Origin: 39-52-133 sp036523795
GTDB taxonomy: Bacteria > Pseudomonadota > Gammaproteobacteria > Burkholderiales > Gallionellaceae
DNA length: 32,813 bases
NCBI GenBank assembly: GCA_036523795.1
Contig: DATDDN010000168.1
Span: 1-32,813, forward strand
Reading direction: 5' to 3'
Both the position numbers and the translations under genes were made by a program. The notes beneath the pieces were generated by a model. The model worked only from the letters and a program-made list of their open reading frames with translations. It made no database searches and was not told where the DNA came from. Shown here piece by piece: positions 24,921-31,405 of this stretch (positions are counted from its first letter, which is position 1; each line of letters starts with the position of its first letter).

Positions 24921-24924
24921 CACT

Positions 24925-25010
24925 CGTTAGTCGGCAGGCGTTAGTTGTTAGTTAAACCCCGGGATTCGTCAATTTGGCCCCGGGGTTTGGCTTTCAACTG
25001 GCGACTAACG
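24925..25010. repeat. Long nested inverted repeat in the dnaK-dnaJ gap
   Basis: CGTTAGTCG (24925-24933) pairs with CGACTAACG (25002-25010), and GTTG near 24944 can pair with CAAC near 24996, enclosing the GC-rich terminator hairpin at 24954-24988. Further copies (CGACTAG, CGACTAGCG) continue to 25046, close to the dnaJ start. The units match those before dnaK. Confidence 0.65.
24954..24988 (+). terminator. Intrinsic terminator or attenuator between dnaK and dnaJ
   Basis: AAACCCCGGG pairs perfectly with CCCGGGGTTT over 10 bp with a 15-nt loop; the following GGCTTTC is a poor T-tract. It lies 33 bases after the dnaK stop and would lower dnaJ relative to dnaK if it acts. Confidence 0.7.
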
Positions 25011-25053
25011 ACTAGCCTCACCCAACTCACGAAAAACGACTAGCGACTGAACC

Positions 25054-26163
25054 ATGTCAAAACGCGATTACTACGAAGTGCTGGGCGTCAACAAGGACGC
25101 CAGTGACGACGAAATCAAGAAGGCTTATCGCAAGCTGGCGATGAAGTTCCATCCTGACCGCAATCCGGACAACCCGAAGGCGGAGGAGCAGTTCAAGGAA
25201 GCTAAGGAAGCCTACGAGACGCTGTCGGATGAACAGAAGCGCGCAGCCTATGACCAGTATGGCCACGCCGCCACCGATGGCAGCATGGGAGGCGGTTTCG
25301 GCGGCGGTGCGGGCGGCTTCGATTTCGGCGACATCTTCGGCGACATCTTCGGCGGCGCCGGTCGCGGACGCTCGGCCAATTACCGTGGCGCAGACCTGCG
25401 CTACAACATGGAAATCACCCTGGAAGAGGCCGCACGCGGTGCCACCAAACAGATCCGTATCCCCACCATGGTGGAGTGCGAAACCTGCCACGGCTCCGGC
25501 GCCAAGCCCGGCACCAGCCCGACCACCTGCCAGACTTGCGGTGGCCACGGCCAGGTGCGCATGCAGCAGGGCTTCTTTTCCATCCAGCAGACCTGCCCGC
25601 GCTGTCACGGCAGCGGCAAGCAGATCAGCTCGCCCTGCAGCAGCTGCCACGGTGTGGGTCGCATCAAACAGCACAAGACGCTGGAAATCAAGATCCCGGC
25701 CGGCATCAATGCCGGCATGCGCCTGCGTCACAGCGGCCACGGCGAGGCCGGCACCCACGGCGCACCGGCTGGCGACCTGTATGTGGAAATCCATATCAAG
25801 CCGCACAGCGTGTTCGAGCGCGATGGCGACGACCTGCATTGCGAAATGCCGATCAGCTTCGCCACGGCCGCCCTGGGCGGAGAAATCGAAATCCCCACCC
25901 TGGACGGTACTGCCCGCATCAAGATTCCGCCCGAGACACAATCCGGCAAGATCTTCCGCCTGCGCGGCAAGGGCATCAAGGGCATGCGCAGCAACGTCCA
26001 CGGCGACCTGAACTGCCACGTGCTGGTGGAAACACCGGTCAAGCTGACCGATCGCCAGAAGGAACTGCTGCGCGAATTTGACAGCATCAGCGAGCAGGAC
26101 AGCGCCCGCCACAACCCCCGCGCCAAATCCTGGATGGATAAAGTGAAGGAATTCTTCGGCTGA
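25054..26163 (+). CDS. dnaJ: Chaperone DnaJ (Hsp40)
   Basis: Full-length type I DnaJ, 369 residues, which delivers substrates to DnaK and stimulates its ATPase. J domain 1-70 with HPD (KFHPDRNPDN); Gly/Phe-rich region about 75-110 (GGGFGGGAGGFDFGDIFG); zinc domain about 135-210 with four CxxCxGxG-type repeats (CETCHGSG, CQTCGGHG, CPRCHGSG, CSSCHGVG); then the C-terminal substrate-binding domain. No good Shine-Dalgarno precedes the ATG; the leader is occupied by TAGCGACT repeats. The last codons take part in a 19-bp hairpin that spans the stop. Confidence 0.99.
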   Translation: MSKRDYYEVLGVNKDASDDEIKKAYRKLAMKFHPDRNPDNPKAEEQFKEAKEAYETLSDEQKRAAYDQYGHAATDGSMGGGFGGGAGGFDFGDIFGDIFGGAGRGRSANYRGADLRYNMEITLEEAARGATKQIRIPTMVECETCHGSGAKPGTSPTTCQTCGGHGQVRMQQGFFSIQQTCPRCHGSGKQISSPCSSCHGVGRIKQHKTLEIKIPAGINAGMRLRHSGHGEAGTHGAPAGDLYVEIHIKPHSVFERDGDDLHCEMPISFATAALGGEIEIPTLDGTARIKIPPETQSGKIFRLRGKGIKGMRSNVHGDLNCHVLVETPVKLTDRQKELLREFDSISEQDSARHNPRAKSWMDKVKEFFG

Positions 26164-26180
26164 AGAATTCCTTCACTTTA
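26139..26180 (+). terminator. 19-bp perfect hairpin spanning the dnaJ stop codon
   Basis: The last coding bases (26139-26157) are exactly complementary to 26162-26180, with a GGCT loop that includes the first base of the TGA stop. No T-tract follows, so it may act as an mRNA 3' stabiliser or a weak terminator. The arm sequence TAAAGTGAAGGAATTCTTC is a perfect 19-base match to its partner. Confidence 0.85.
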
Positions 26181-26181
26181 C

Positions 26182-26288
26182 GGTGTAGGCTCATATCTCG
26201 CGCAGCGAGATGTGATGCCGAAACCACAAGGTGAGCTTGCGGTGAAGGCTAATGTTCTGCGCAGCAGAACGTTACGCCGGAACCACAA
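26182..26288. repeat. Two tandem 48-bp stem-loop units with compensated stems
   Basis: Unit 1 is 26182-26229, unit 2 is 26241-26288, with an 11-base spacer. Both begin GGTG.AGGCT, have GCGCAGC at the tip and end AACCACAA. They differ at 13 of 48 positions, and ten of these form five compensated base pairs in the stem (unit positions 11/33, 14/30, 16/28, 17/27, 18/26). The other three are unpaired. The element lies between the convergent ends of dnaJ and the diguanylate cyclase gene, a typical place for REP-like sequences. Confidence 0.9.
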
Positions 26289-26333
26289 CCCTTAATTTCG
26301 GCCGAAAAATTCTTTTCCTCTTGTTTCACCCCA

Positions 26334-28604
26334 CTAGGTAGAAACGCACACTTTGTTGCGACCACTTTCCTTGGCACGATAGAGCGCGACATCCGCAAGA
26401 TTGAGCAAGATGTCGAGGTTGACCTCGCCCTCCTTCAAGGTGGCCACACCGATCGAAACCGTAAAATGCAGCGGCAGCCCCGTTTTCAAAACGACGTCGG
26501 CCAGGGCGATTTCTTCCCTTAAACGCTCCGCTATTTCGGCAGCCTCCGCGAGAGCCGTCTCGGGCAGCAGGACGGCGAACTCTTCGCCGCCCATACGGCC
26601 GATGATATCGATTGCCCGCAGTGTTTCCCGCAGGACATGGCTCAACTTCTGCAGAACGATATCGCCAGCCTTGTGCCCATGGGTGTCGTTGATGTTCTTG
26701 AAGTGGTCAATATCGATCATGAATACGGAAAGAGCCTCGCCATAGCGCTGCACACGGGCGAGCTCCAGCTCTCCCTGCTCCATGAAATGGCGGCGGTTGG
26801 AAAGGCCTGTCAGGTAGTCCTGATGCGCCTGCAACTCGAGCCGCTCCAGCAATGTCCTGCGCTCGGTGATATCCTGGATCTGCGCGATGAAGTAAAGCAC
26901 CTTGCCCGACGAATCGCGCACGGCAGAGCCGGTGAGCAATACCCAGATCACTCGGCCATCCTTGTGAAAATAGCGCTTCTCCATCTGGTAGCTGTCGCGG
27001 CTGCCTGCCAGCAGCTCCCGCGCGAGCGACAGATCCACCTCCAGATCGTCCGGGTGGGTGATGTCCTGAAAGGTCTTCTGCCGGAGCTCCGCCTCGGTGT
27101 ATCCCACAATGCGGCACAGCGCGCCGTTTACCTGCATGAAGCTGCCTTGCAGACTCACCAGTGCCATGCCAATGGCGGCCGAATCGAAGGTGGAATGGAA
27201 ACGCTCCTCCGATTCCTGCAGCGCGTTCTCCCGCTGCTGCCGCTCGGTGATGTCTTCGTTGGTACCCACCAGTCGCACTGGTTTACCCGCAGCATCGCGG
27301 TAAATTCTTGCCCGCGCCTGTATGTAACGCAACGCGCCATCTCCGCGGCGGATGCGGAAGCGCGGCGTATAGGGCAGCCCCTGTTCGACGGTTGCCTGCA
27401 GAGCCGCAGCAAGTTGCGGATGGTCTTCTGGCAGCACGCGGTTGTGCCATGCCTCATACAGATTGGACACTGCTGGCCTGTCGATTCCGTAGATGGCACA
27501 CATGGAGTCGTCCCACACGAGCTCATTGGTCACGATATCGTAGTCCCACACGCCGACGCCCGACGCCTCGGCGGCAAGCTGCAGCCGCTCCGCGCTTTGC
27601 TGCAGCGCTGCAGCGGCGGTGGCCGCTTGCCGCTCGAATGCCTGCAGGCGATATTGGTAAGCATAAAGCCCCACGCTTGAAACGATTGCGATCAGCCCGA
27701 AGAGCATGCCCTGCATCAGCGCATCGCGCTGCCAGTTTCGGAAAACTGCGTCGAGGTCGCGGCTGACAGCCACCACCAGCGGCTTGTCCATCCTGAGCGC
27801 CTCTGGATGGACAGTGCGCTGCGCCATCATCCGTACATCCCCGGTAGAGTAAACCCTGCCGCTCACTACCGAGGCAATCAGGCCGCTGTCACGATGTCGT
27901 GAGAAGAAGGAGCCCGGTTGCGCCAGGCTCATGCCATAGAGATCCCTGCGTTCCGGCACCATGAGGAACAGCTGACCATCGCCGTGGGCGATCGCGTCCC
28001 ACATATCCTGCGTGTACAACACGGAGGCCATCAGGGATGTGAAATATTCGGGATCGACGGAAGCAGTAACAAGTCCGGCAAACTCCCCGCGAGGCCCCGG
28101 CACCATGCGGGAGATGTTGATGGCAAAGGCGCCAAGCACAGTCTTGAACGGTGGCGAGACGTACAGCACATCGGGATCGGGGTGCTGTTTAACCGTCTTG
28201 AAATAATCCCGGTAACTGAAATCCATGCCGATAAACTGCTGCTCGTTGGAGGCGAGCAGCCGGCCTTCTGCACTCAGGATACTCATGTAACGAATGCCCG
28301 GCATGACGGAGGTAACCGCCTTGAGGCGAAGCGTTGCCTCCCGCAGCCCGGCCTTTCCATGCCAGCGGGGCAAATCCGCTCGAACCCCCTCCAGGGCGAG
28401 ATTGGCGCTGGCCAGCTGACGCTCCAGGTTCTCGGCGATCACCCGTGTCTGTGTTGACAGTCGATCCTGCTCGCGCGATGCGGTGCGTCCATGTTCAAGA
28501 TAGAGATTGAAGGCAATCGCCCCGCCCAGAGTGATTAATGCGATACCAAGTTCAAGCCACTGGGCAAGAGCCGATCTGGTCACTCTGCTTTTTGATGCGG
28601 CCAT
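26334..28604 (-). CDS. Membrane PAS-PAS-GGDEF diguanylate cyclase
   Basis: Predicted to make cyclic di-GMP from two GTP. The 756-residue protein has a membrane helix at about 11-31, a large periplasmic sensor of Cache-like appearance (about 32-295, with YMSILSAEGRLLASNEQQF and FSYRDYFKTV), and a second helix at about 297-317. PAS/PAC units follow at about 345-470 and 478-595 (each closing with an EDITERQ or QDITERR motif), then GGDEF at about 600-756. The active-site motif is GGEEF at about 672-676, and the inhibitory RxxD site (RAID) stands five residues before it, so product inhibition is likely. No EAL domain. MAASKSRV at 28604 is favoured; ATG 28619 and a frame up to 28787 are alternatives. 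Confidence 0.93.
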   Translation of the reverse strand: MAASKSRVTRSALAQWLELGIALITLGGAIAFNLYLEHGRTASREQDRLSTQTRVIAENLERQLASANLALEGVRADLPRWHGKAGLREATLRLKAVTSVMPGIRYMSILSAEGRLLASNEQQFIGMDFSYRDYFKTVKQHPDPDVLYVSPPFKTVLGAFAINISRMVPGPRGEFAGLVTASVDPEYFTSLMASVLYTQDMWDAIAHGDGQLFLMVPERRDLYGMSLAQPGSFFSRHRDSGLIASVVSGRVYSTGDVRMMAQRTVHPEALRMDKPLVVAVSRDLDAVFRNWQRDALMQGMLFGLIAIVSSVGLYAYQYRLQAFERQAATAAAALQQSAERLQLAAEASGVGVWDYDIVTNELVWDDSMCAIYGIDRPAVSNLYEAWHNRVLPEDHPQLAAALQATVEQGLPYTPRFRIRRGDGALRYIQARARIYRDAAGKPVRLVGTNEDITERQQRENALQESEERFHSTFDSAAIGMALVSLQGSFMQVNGALCRIVGYTEAELRQKTFQDITHPDDLEVDLSLARELLAGSRDSYQMEKRYFHKDGRVIWVLLTGSAVRDSSGKVLYFIAQIQDITERRTLLERLELQAHQDYLTGLSNRRHFMEQGELELARVQRYGEALSVFMIDIDHFKNINDTHGHKAGDIVLQKLSHVLRETLRAIDIIGRMGGEEFAVLLPETALAEAAEIAERLREEIALADVVLKTGLPLHFTVSIGVATLKEGEVNLDILLNLADVALYRAKESGRNKVCVST

Positions 28605-28866
28605 GATCTCTCGCGTCATTTTTGGTGCTGGCATCCCTGGTTGGCAGCAACAGAATATGGAAATCTTGCTGGATTGTACTGCGTATTCATGGAACAGACA
28701 GCCCGGAATCGCGTTCGGCGAAGGCTGCCAGATTTCGGGAATGAAGAGGATGAGCGCCCGATCAAGGTGAAACGGCCTGCACCACAATAGAGCGGGGCTG
28801 CTGGGTGAATGCCGCGATGCTCAGGACCGCCTCGCAGGGACGACGATTCCTGACTTAGGTTTCTTC

Positions 28867-29229
28867 CTAGGCGTAGGATTTGGAGAGCTTGCGCTTGCCC
28901 GGAGTCGCCTTCTGGATCACCACGCCCTTGACCACCTCGATGCCCGGCACTTCCATGTCGTGATACTTGGGATTCAGCGCTACCAGAGAGTAATGTCCAT
29001 CCTGGATGCGTAGCTGGCGGAAGATGTATTCCTCGTTATGAAACGCGATCACGTAGGAACCATCGCGCGCCAGCCCCTCCGGCTCCACCACCACCACTTC
29101 GCCCTCGTTGAATTCCGGCATCATCGAATCGCCCAGCACCATCAGCGCGTACACTTCGGCGGAGTCGCAGGACGAACCGCTGCCCTCCGGCGAGATGGAC
29201 TGTATGGGAATGAATTTGCGATCACTCAT
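28867..29229 (-). CDS. Stand-alone S24 (LexA/UmuD-like) domain protein, catalytic Lys replaced
   Basis: A 120-residue protein consisting almost only of a peptidase S24 fold, as in the C-terminal half of LexA, UmuD or phage repressors, with no DNA-binding domain. The nucleophile motif GDSMMPEF is present (Ser at about residue 36). VVVVEPEGLARDGSYVIA and EYIFRQLR follow the UmuD pattern, but the residue aligned by eye with the UmuD catalytic Lys97 (FTVKKL) is Arg (IFRQL). Self-cleavage is therefore doubtful. The start MSDRKFIPIQ has AGGA upstream and its own promoter at 29257. The longer frame to 29448 reads into the neighbouring gene and is rejected. Confidence 0.82.
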   Translation of the reverse strand: MSDRKFIPIQSISPEGSGSSCDSAEVYALMVLGDSMMPEFNEGEVVVVEPEGLARDGSYVIAFHNEEYIFRQLRIQDGHYSLVALNPKYHDMEVPGIEVVKGVVIQKATPGKRKLSKSYA

Positions 29230-29252
29230 GGCAGTGTTTCCTGAATCAAAGT

Positions 29253-29263
29253 GTATATTATAC
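29253..29263 (-). promoter_or_regulatory. -10 element embedded in a palindrome before the S24 gene
   Basis: A perfect TATAAT (29257-29262) sits inside the palindrome GTATA-N-TATAC (29253-29263), 27 bases before the start codon. No good -35 is found at 17 bases; TTGTCC lies 20 bases upstream. The palindrome could be an operator or simply part of an AT-rich promoter. Confidence 0.55.
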
Positions 29264-29332
29264 TTGGCTAATAAATGACTTGGGACAACTCTGCACACAT
29301 ACCCTTGCGAGGCTTGGGGGTACATCCGCCAC

Positions 29333-29668
29333 TCAGAACGATCGGCCCGCTTCCAGTTCTTCCATAAATACCGCGTGAACGGACTCCAGTTGTTGCAGCA
29401 GATCCGGCGCGCCAGGCAAATCGACGCCAGCGGCAAGCAGTGCGGCATACACGTCCTCTGGCGTCAGCATGATGCCATCGGCAGGCATCAGCACCCGGCT
29501 GCACAGCACCATGCTGGGGTATCCCTCTCCATGCGCCTGACGTCGCCCTGAAAGGACGATGCTGCGCTGCAACCCCAGCAGGCTCTCCAGCAAGATGGCG
29601 TAACGCGTATACAGGGTGCAGCGCCCGCCCGGAGGATCCTGCACAATGATCTTGATCTGTTCCGTCAC
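29333..29668 (-). CDS. Small protein of unknown function downstream of rhodanese
   Basis: No family recognised. The 111-residue product starts (GTG at 29668, with GGCGGAC upstream; a TTG lies one codon earlier) VTEQIKIIVQDPPGG, a likely beta strand. It continues with a helix (YAILLESLLGL), a strand and loop (SIVLSGRRQAHGEGYPSMVL), and LMPADGIMLTPEDVYAALLAAG, then a C-terminal helix. The beta-alpha-beta opening and the P-x-D-G-x-x-L-T-P-E-D phrase suggest a small alpha/beta, perhaps thioredoxin-like fold; this is a guess. Two cysteines are not in a CxxC. It follows the rhodanese gene by 86 bases and may share its transcript. Confidence 0.6.
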   Translation of the reverse strand: MTEQIKIIVQDPPGGRCTLYTRYAILLESLLGLQRSIVLSGRRQAHGEGYPSMVLCSRVLMPADGIMLTPEDVYAALLAAGVDLPGAPDLLQQLESVHAVFMEELEAGRSF

Positions 29669-29754
29669 CAAAGTCCGCCCTGCAGCATCGTTCTCGCGAC
29701 CGTGACCTGGCGCGGGAATTGGAGGGAGATGAAGTTAAGCGTGCTCACGAGATG

Positions 29755-30222
29755 CTATTTGGCTTTCTGCTGTGCCTCGATGTAGCGGCGATTGGCCTCG
29801 AAGCCGCCCTTGCTCTTCCATTCGCTGAAACCGCCTTGCAGTATACGCACGTTGTCCATGCCCGCCACGCGCAGTGCAAAACCCGCCTGGGCGGACAGGG
29901 AACCGGTATTGCAGTAGATCAGGATGGCCTTTTCCTTGGACAGCTCGGCGCGCCGCGCCAGCACCTGTCTCCACTCGATATTGACCGCGCCTGGGATATG
30001 GCTGGCCGCGTACTGATCAGCGTCACGGGCATCGATCACAAAAAAGCGCTTCCAGTCTTCAGCCGGGATCTGCTCCGGCAGTATGGTGGCACCACCATAA
30101 TCGACAAACTCCAGATACTCTTCCATCTCCTTGACGGCACCTTCGCCGGCAGCCTGTGCGGGCAGCAACTGCAGGGCCAGCAGGAAGGTGGTAATCAGCG
30201 CAAGCAACTTCCTGGTAAACAT
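29755..30222 (-). CDS. Exported rhodanese-like sulfurtransferase
   Basis: A 155-residue single-domain rhodanese with a signal peptide (MFTRKLLALITTFLLALQ, cleavage near AQAAGE), so it acts in the periplasm. The active-site Cys is in IYCNTGSLSAQAG. Upstream VIDARDADQYAASHIPGAVN carries the conserved Asp-Arg and the His-Ile-Pro-Gly turn, and GGFSEWKSKGG closes the domain. Start 30222 is chosen for GGGGAG just upstream; a frame to 30270 adds 16 unlikely residues. It lies 50 bases after the TauE/SafE permease gene. Rhodanese plus TauE-type permease is a known pairing in sulfide or persulfide detoxification operons. Confidence 0.88.
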   Translation of the reverse strand: MFTRKLLALITTFLLALQLLPAQAAGEGAVKEMEEYLEFVDYGGATILPEQIPAEDWKRFFVIDARDADQYAASHIPGAVNIEWRQVLARRAELSKEKAILIYCNTGSLSAQAGFALRVAGMDNVRILQGGFSEWKSKGGFEANRRYIEAQQKAK

Positions 30223-30272
30223 GTCCTCCCCTTCTTTCAACTTTGTGTCCCCGACAATGACTGACATCACGG

Positions 30273-31052
30273 CTACATGACGCTCTTGATCATGATGTAA
30301 GTCGCAACGACGATCAGGAAGATGGCAAAACTCCTCTGCAGATTCTCATGCGAGAAGCGGTGCGCAATGCGTGTGCCAATGAAACTCCCAGCCACCGTCA
30401 CCAGCGTGAATGAACTCATCAATGTCCAATCCACCGGTACTGCACCCATGTAGCCGGCGAATCCGGAATAGGATTTGGCTGCAACGATGACCAGTGAAGT
30501 GCCTATGGCAAGCTTCATCGGAATGCCGGACAGCAGGACCAGCGCAGGCACAATCAGGAAGCCGCCACCCACTCCCACCAGACCGGTCAGCACTCCCACG
30601 CCCACACCGTGCATCGCGATATGCCCCATGTGCGCCTTGATGATTTCAGTTTCCGTGGCCGCCACGTTGGGTCCGTCCGCCACTGCCAGCTGCGCCTGCG
30701 GCTTCTTCAGCAGCATTTTCCAGGCCGCTGCATACATCACCACCGCAAAAAGTATCAGCTGTGCCGTCACTGGCGTATACACGCCCGCGCGCGCACCTGC
30801 ATAGGTGCCTATCACACCGAACAAGCCGAACACCGTTGCCACCCTCACATCCACGTTGCCGCGCCGCCAGTTGTCCCAGCCTGAAATGGTGGCGGTGACA
30901 GCGACAATGCCCAGGCTCATGGCAATGGCGGACTTCGGCTCGACATGCAGCAGATACAACAGCGCGGGCATGGCGATGATGGAACCGCCGCTCCCGAACA
31001 AACCCAGTACGATGCCGGTGGCAGCACCGGCAAGTATCGCCAGAATCAACAT
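30273..31052 (-). CDS. TauE/SafE family sulfur-compound permease
   Basis: A 259-residue polytopic inner-membrane protein with the two repeated glycine-rich signatures of the TauE/SafE (DUF81) family: GLFGSGGSIIAMPALLYL at about 17-34 and GLVGVGGGFLIVPALVLL at about 155-172. About seven or eight hydrophobic segments are visible. Members move sulfite, sulfoacetate or related sulfur anions; the specific substrate cannot be told. AAAGGA stands before the ATG. It is followed by an exported rhodanese and preceded by a decayed DsrE-like gene and an operator-bearing promoter, which together point to reduced-sulfur handling. Confidence 0.9.
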   Translation of the reverse strand: MLILAILAGAATGIVLGLFGSGGSIIAMPALLYLLHVEPKSAIAMSLGIVAVTATISGWDNWRRGNVDVRVATVFGLFGVIGTYAGARAGVYTPVTAQLILFAVVMYAAAWKMLLKKPQAQLAVADGPNVAATETEIIKAHMGHIAMHGVGVGVLTGLVGVGGGFLIVPALVLLSGIPMKLAIGTSLVIVAAKSYSGFAGYMGAVPVDWTLMSSFTLVTVAGSFIGTRIAHRFSHENLQRSFAIFLIVVATYIMIKSVM

Positions 31053-31094
31053 CAGATTTCCTTTCCCTCAAGCAGCACAATGCCGGCCAACATC

Positions 31095-31239
31095 TCAGAA
31101 CACCAGCACCTTCTCCGCCCACTCCGCGAGATGCTCGAGCGTACTGTGCTGCACGCCTAGAATCGGCTCTTATCCTTGATTCCGCGTGCCCCCAGACAGG
31201 CACCGCATGCGCCGATCTCGGCCGCACCACGACCATCGA
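31095..31239 (-). pseudogene. DsrE/DsrF-like remnant, frameshifted and lacking its N terminus
   Basis: On the minus strand one frame reads GAAEIGACGACLGARGIKD and then hits a stop after KSRF. A neighbouring frame continues LGVQHSTLEHLAEW and AEKVLVF to a TGA at 31095-31097. Joined, they match the C-terminal half of small DsrE-family sulfur-relay proteins, whose consensus as I remember it is VCGTCMDARG...GV..STLEELAEWT..ADKVLVF. A one-base loss near 31155 explains the shift. Upstream of the matching part there is no start codon in frame, and the N-terminal half is missing, replaced by the AT-rich operator. It stands 42 bases before the TauE/SafE gene. Confidence 0.75.
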
Positions 31240-31245
31240 GCAATT

Positions 31246-31269
31246 GTATTCAAATGAATATTTGAATAC
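31246..31269. promoter_or_regulatory. 24-bp AT-rich palindrome, probable repressor operator
   Basis: Arms GTATTCAAAT and ATTTGAATAC are perfect 10-bp complements around a 4-base centre. The palindrome directly follows the -10 element of the leftward promoter and so covers the transcript start. AT-rich dyads of this kind are bound by ArsR-type repressors, including those that sense sulfide or persulfide, but no regulator gene is in the window. Confidence 0.75.
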
Positions 31270-31298
31270 ATGGTAAGCGGCTCCATTACTCATGTCAA
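31270..31298 (-). promoter_or_regulatory. Promoter of the DsrE-remnant/TauE/rhodanese operon
   Basis: TTGACA (31293-31298) is a perfect -35, followed by exactly 17 bases and TACCAT (31270-31275; four of six -10 matches). The palindrome at 31246-31269 begins at the next base. Transcription would run left into the remnant and the permease gene. Confidence 0.7.
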
Positions 31299-31405
31299 AT
31301 CTGTTTGCCCCCGCACGCCAATGCGTTTGTTTTATAAACAGGAATTCCAGGTCGGCGAGCTTCCGCCATGCTGAGGCCGCTTATGTTCCGTTACGACAAA
31401 GCTGG

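Larger units (their letters stand above)
31053..31405. other. 353-bp gap: gene remnant, operator and promoter
   Basis: This is the longest gap between intact genes. It holds a frameshifted DsrE-like remnant (31095-31239), a 24-bp palindrome (31246-31269) and a promoter (31270-31298). From 31299 to 31405, downstream of the glycosyltransferase gene, I see no open frame and no clear terminator. Confidence 0.7.

Noticed and set aside
22938..24923. 661-codon open frame opposite dnaK
   Set aside because: An antisense shadow of dnaK, a known effect of its codon pattern; no ribosome site or domain.
26182..26288. CRISPR array
   Set aside because: Two units only, each a hairpin with many compensated differences and an 11-base spacer; not repeat-spacer architecture.
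28605..28787. N-terminal extension of the diguanylate cyclase
   Set aside because: The added residues (MWCRPFHLDRALILF and on) have no ribosome site and precede a normal signal-anchor start at 28604.
30646..31293. 215-codon minus-strand frame overlapping the TauE/SafE start and the gap
   Set aside because: Overlaps the real permease gene in another frame; the gap part is better explained by the DsrE-like remnant.
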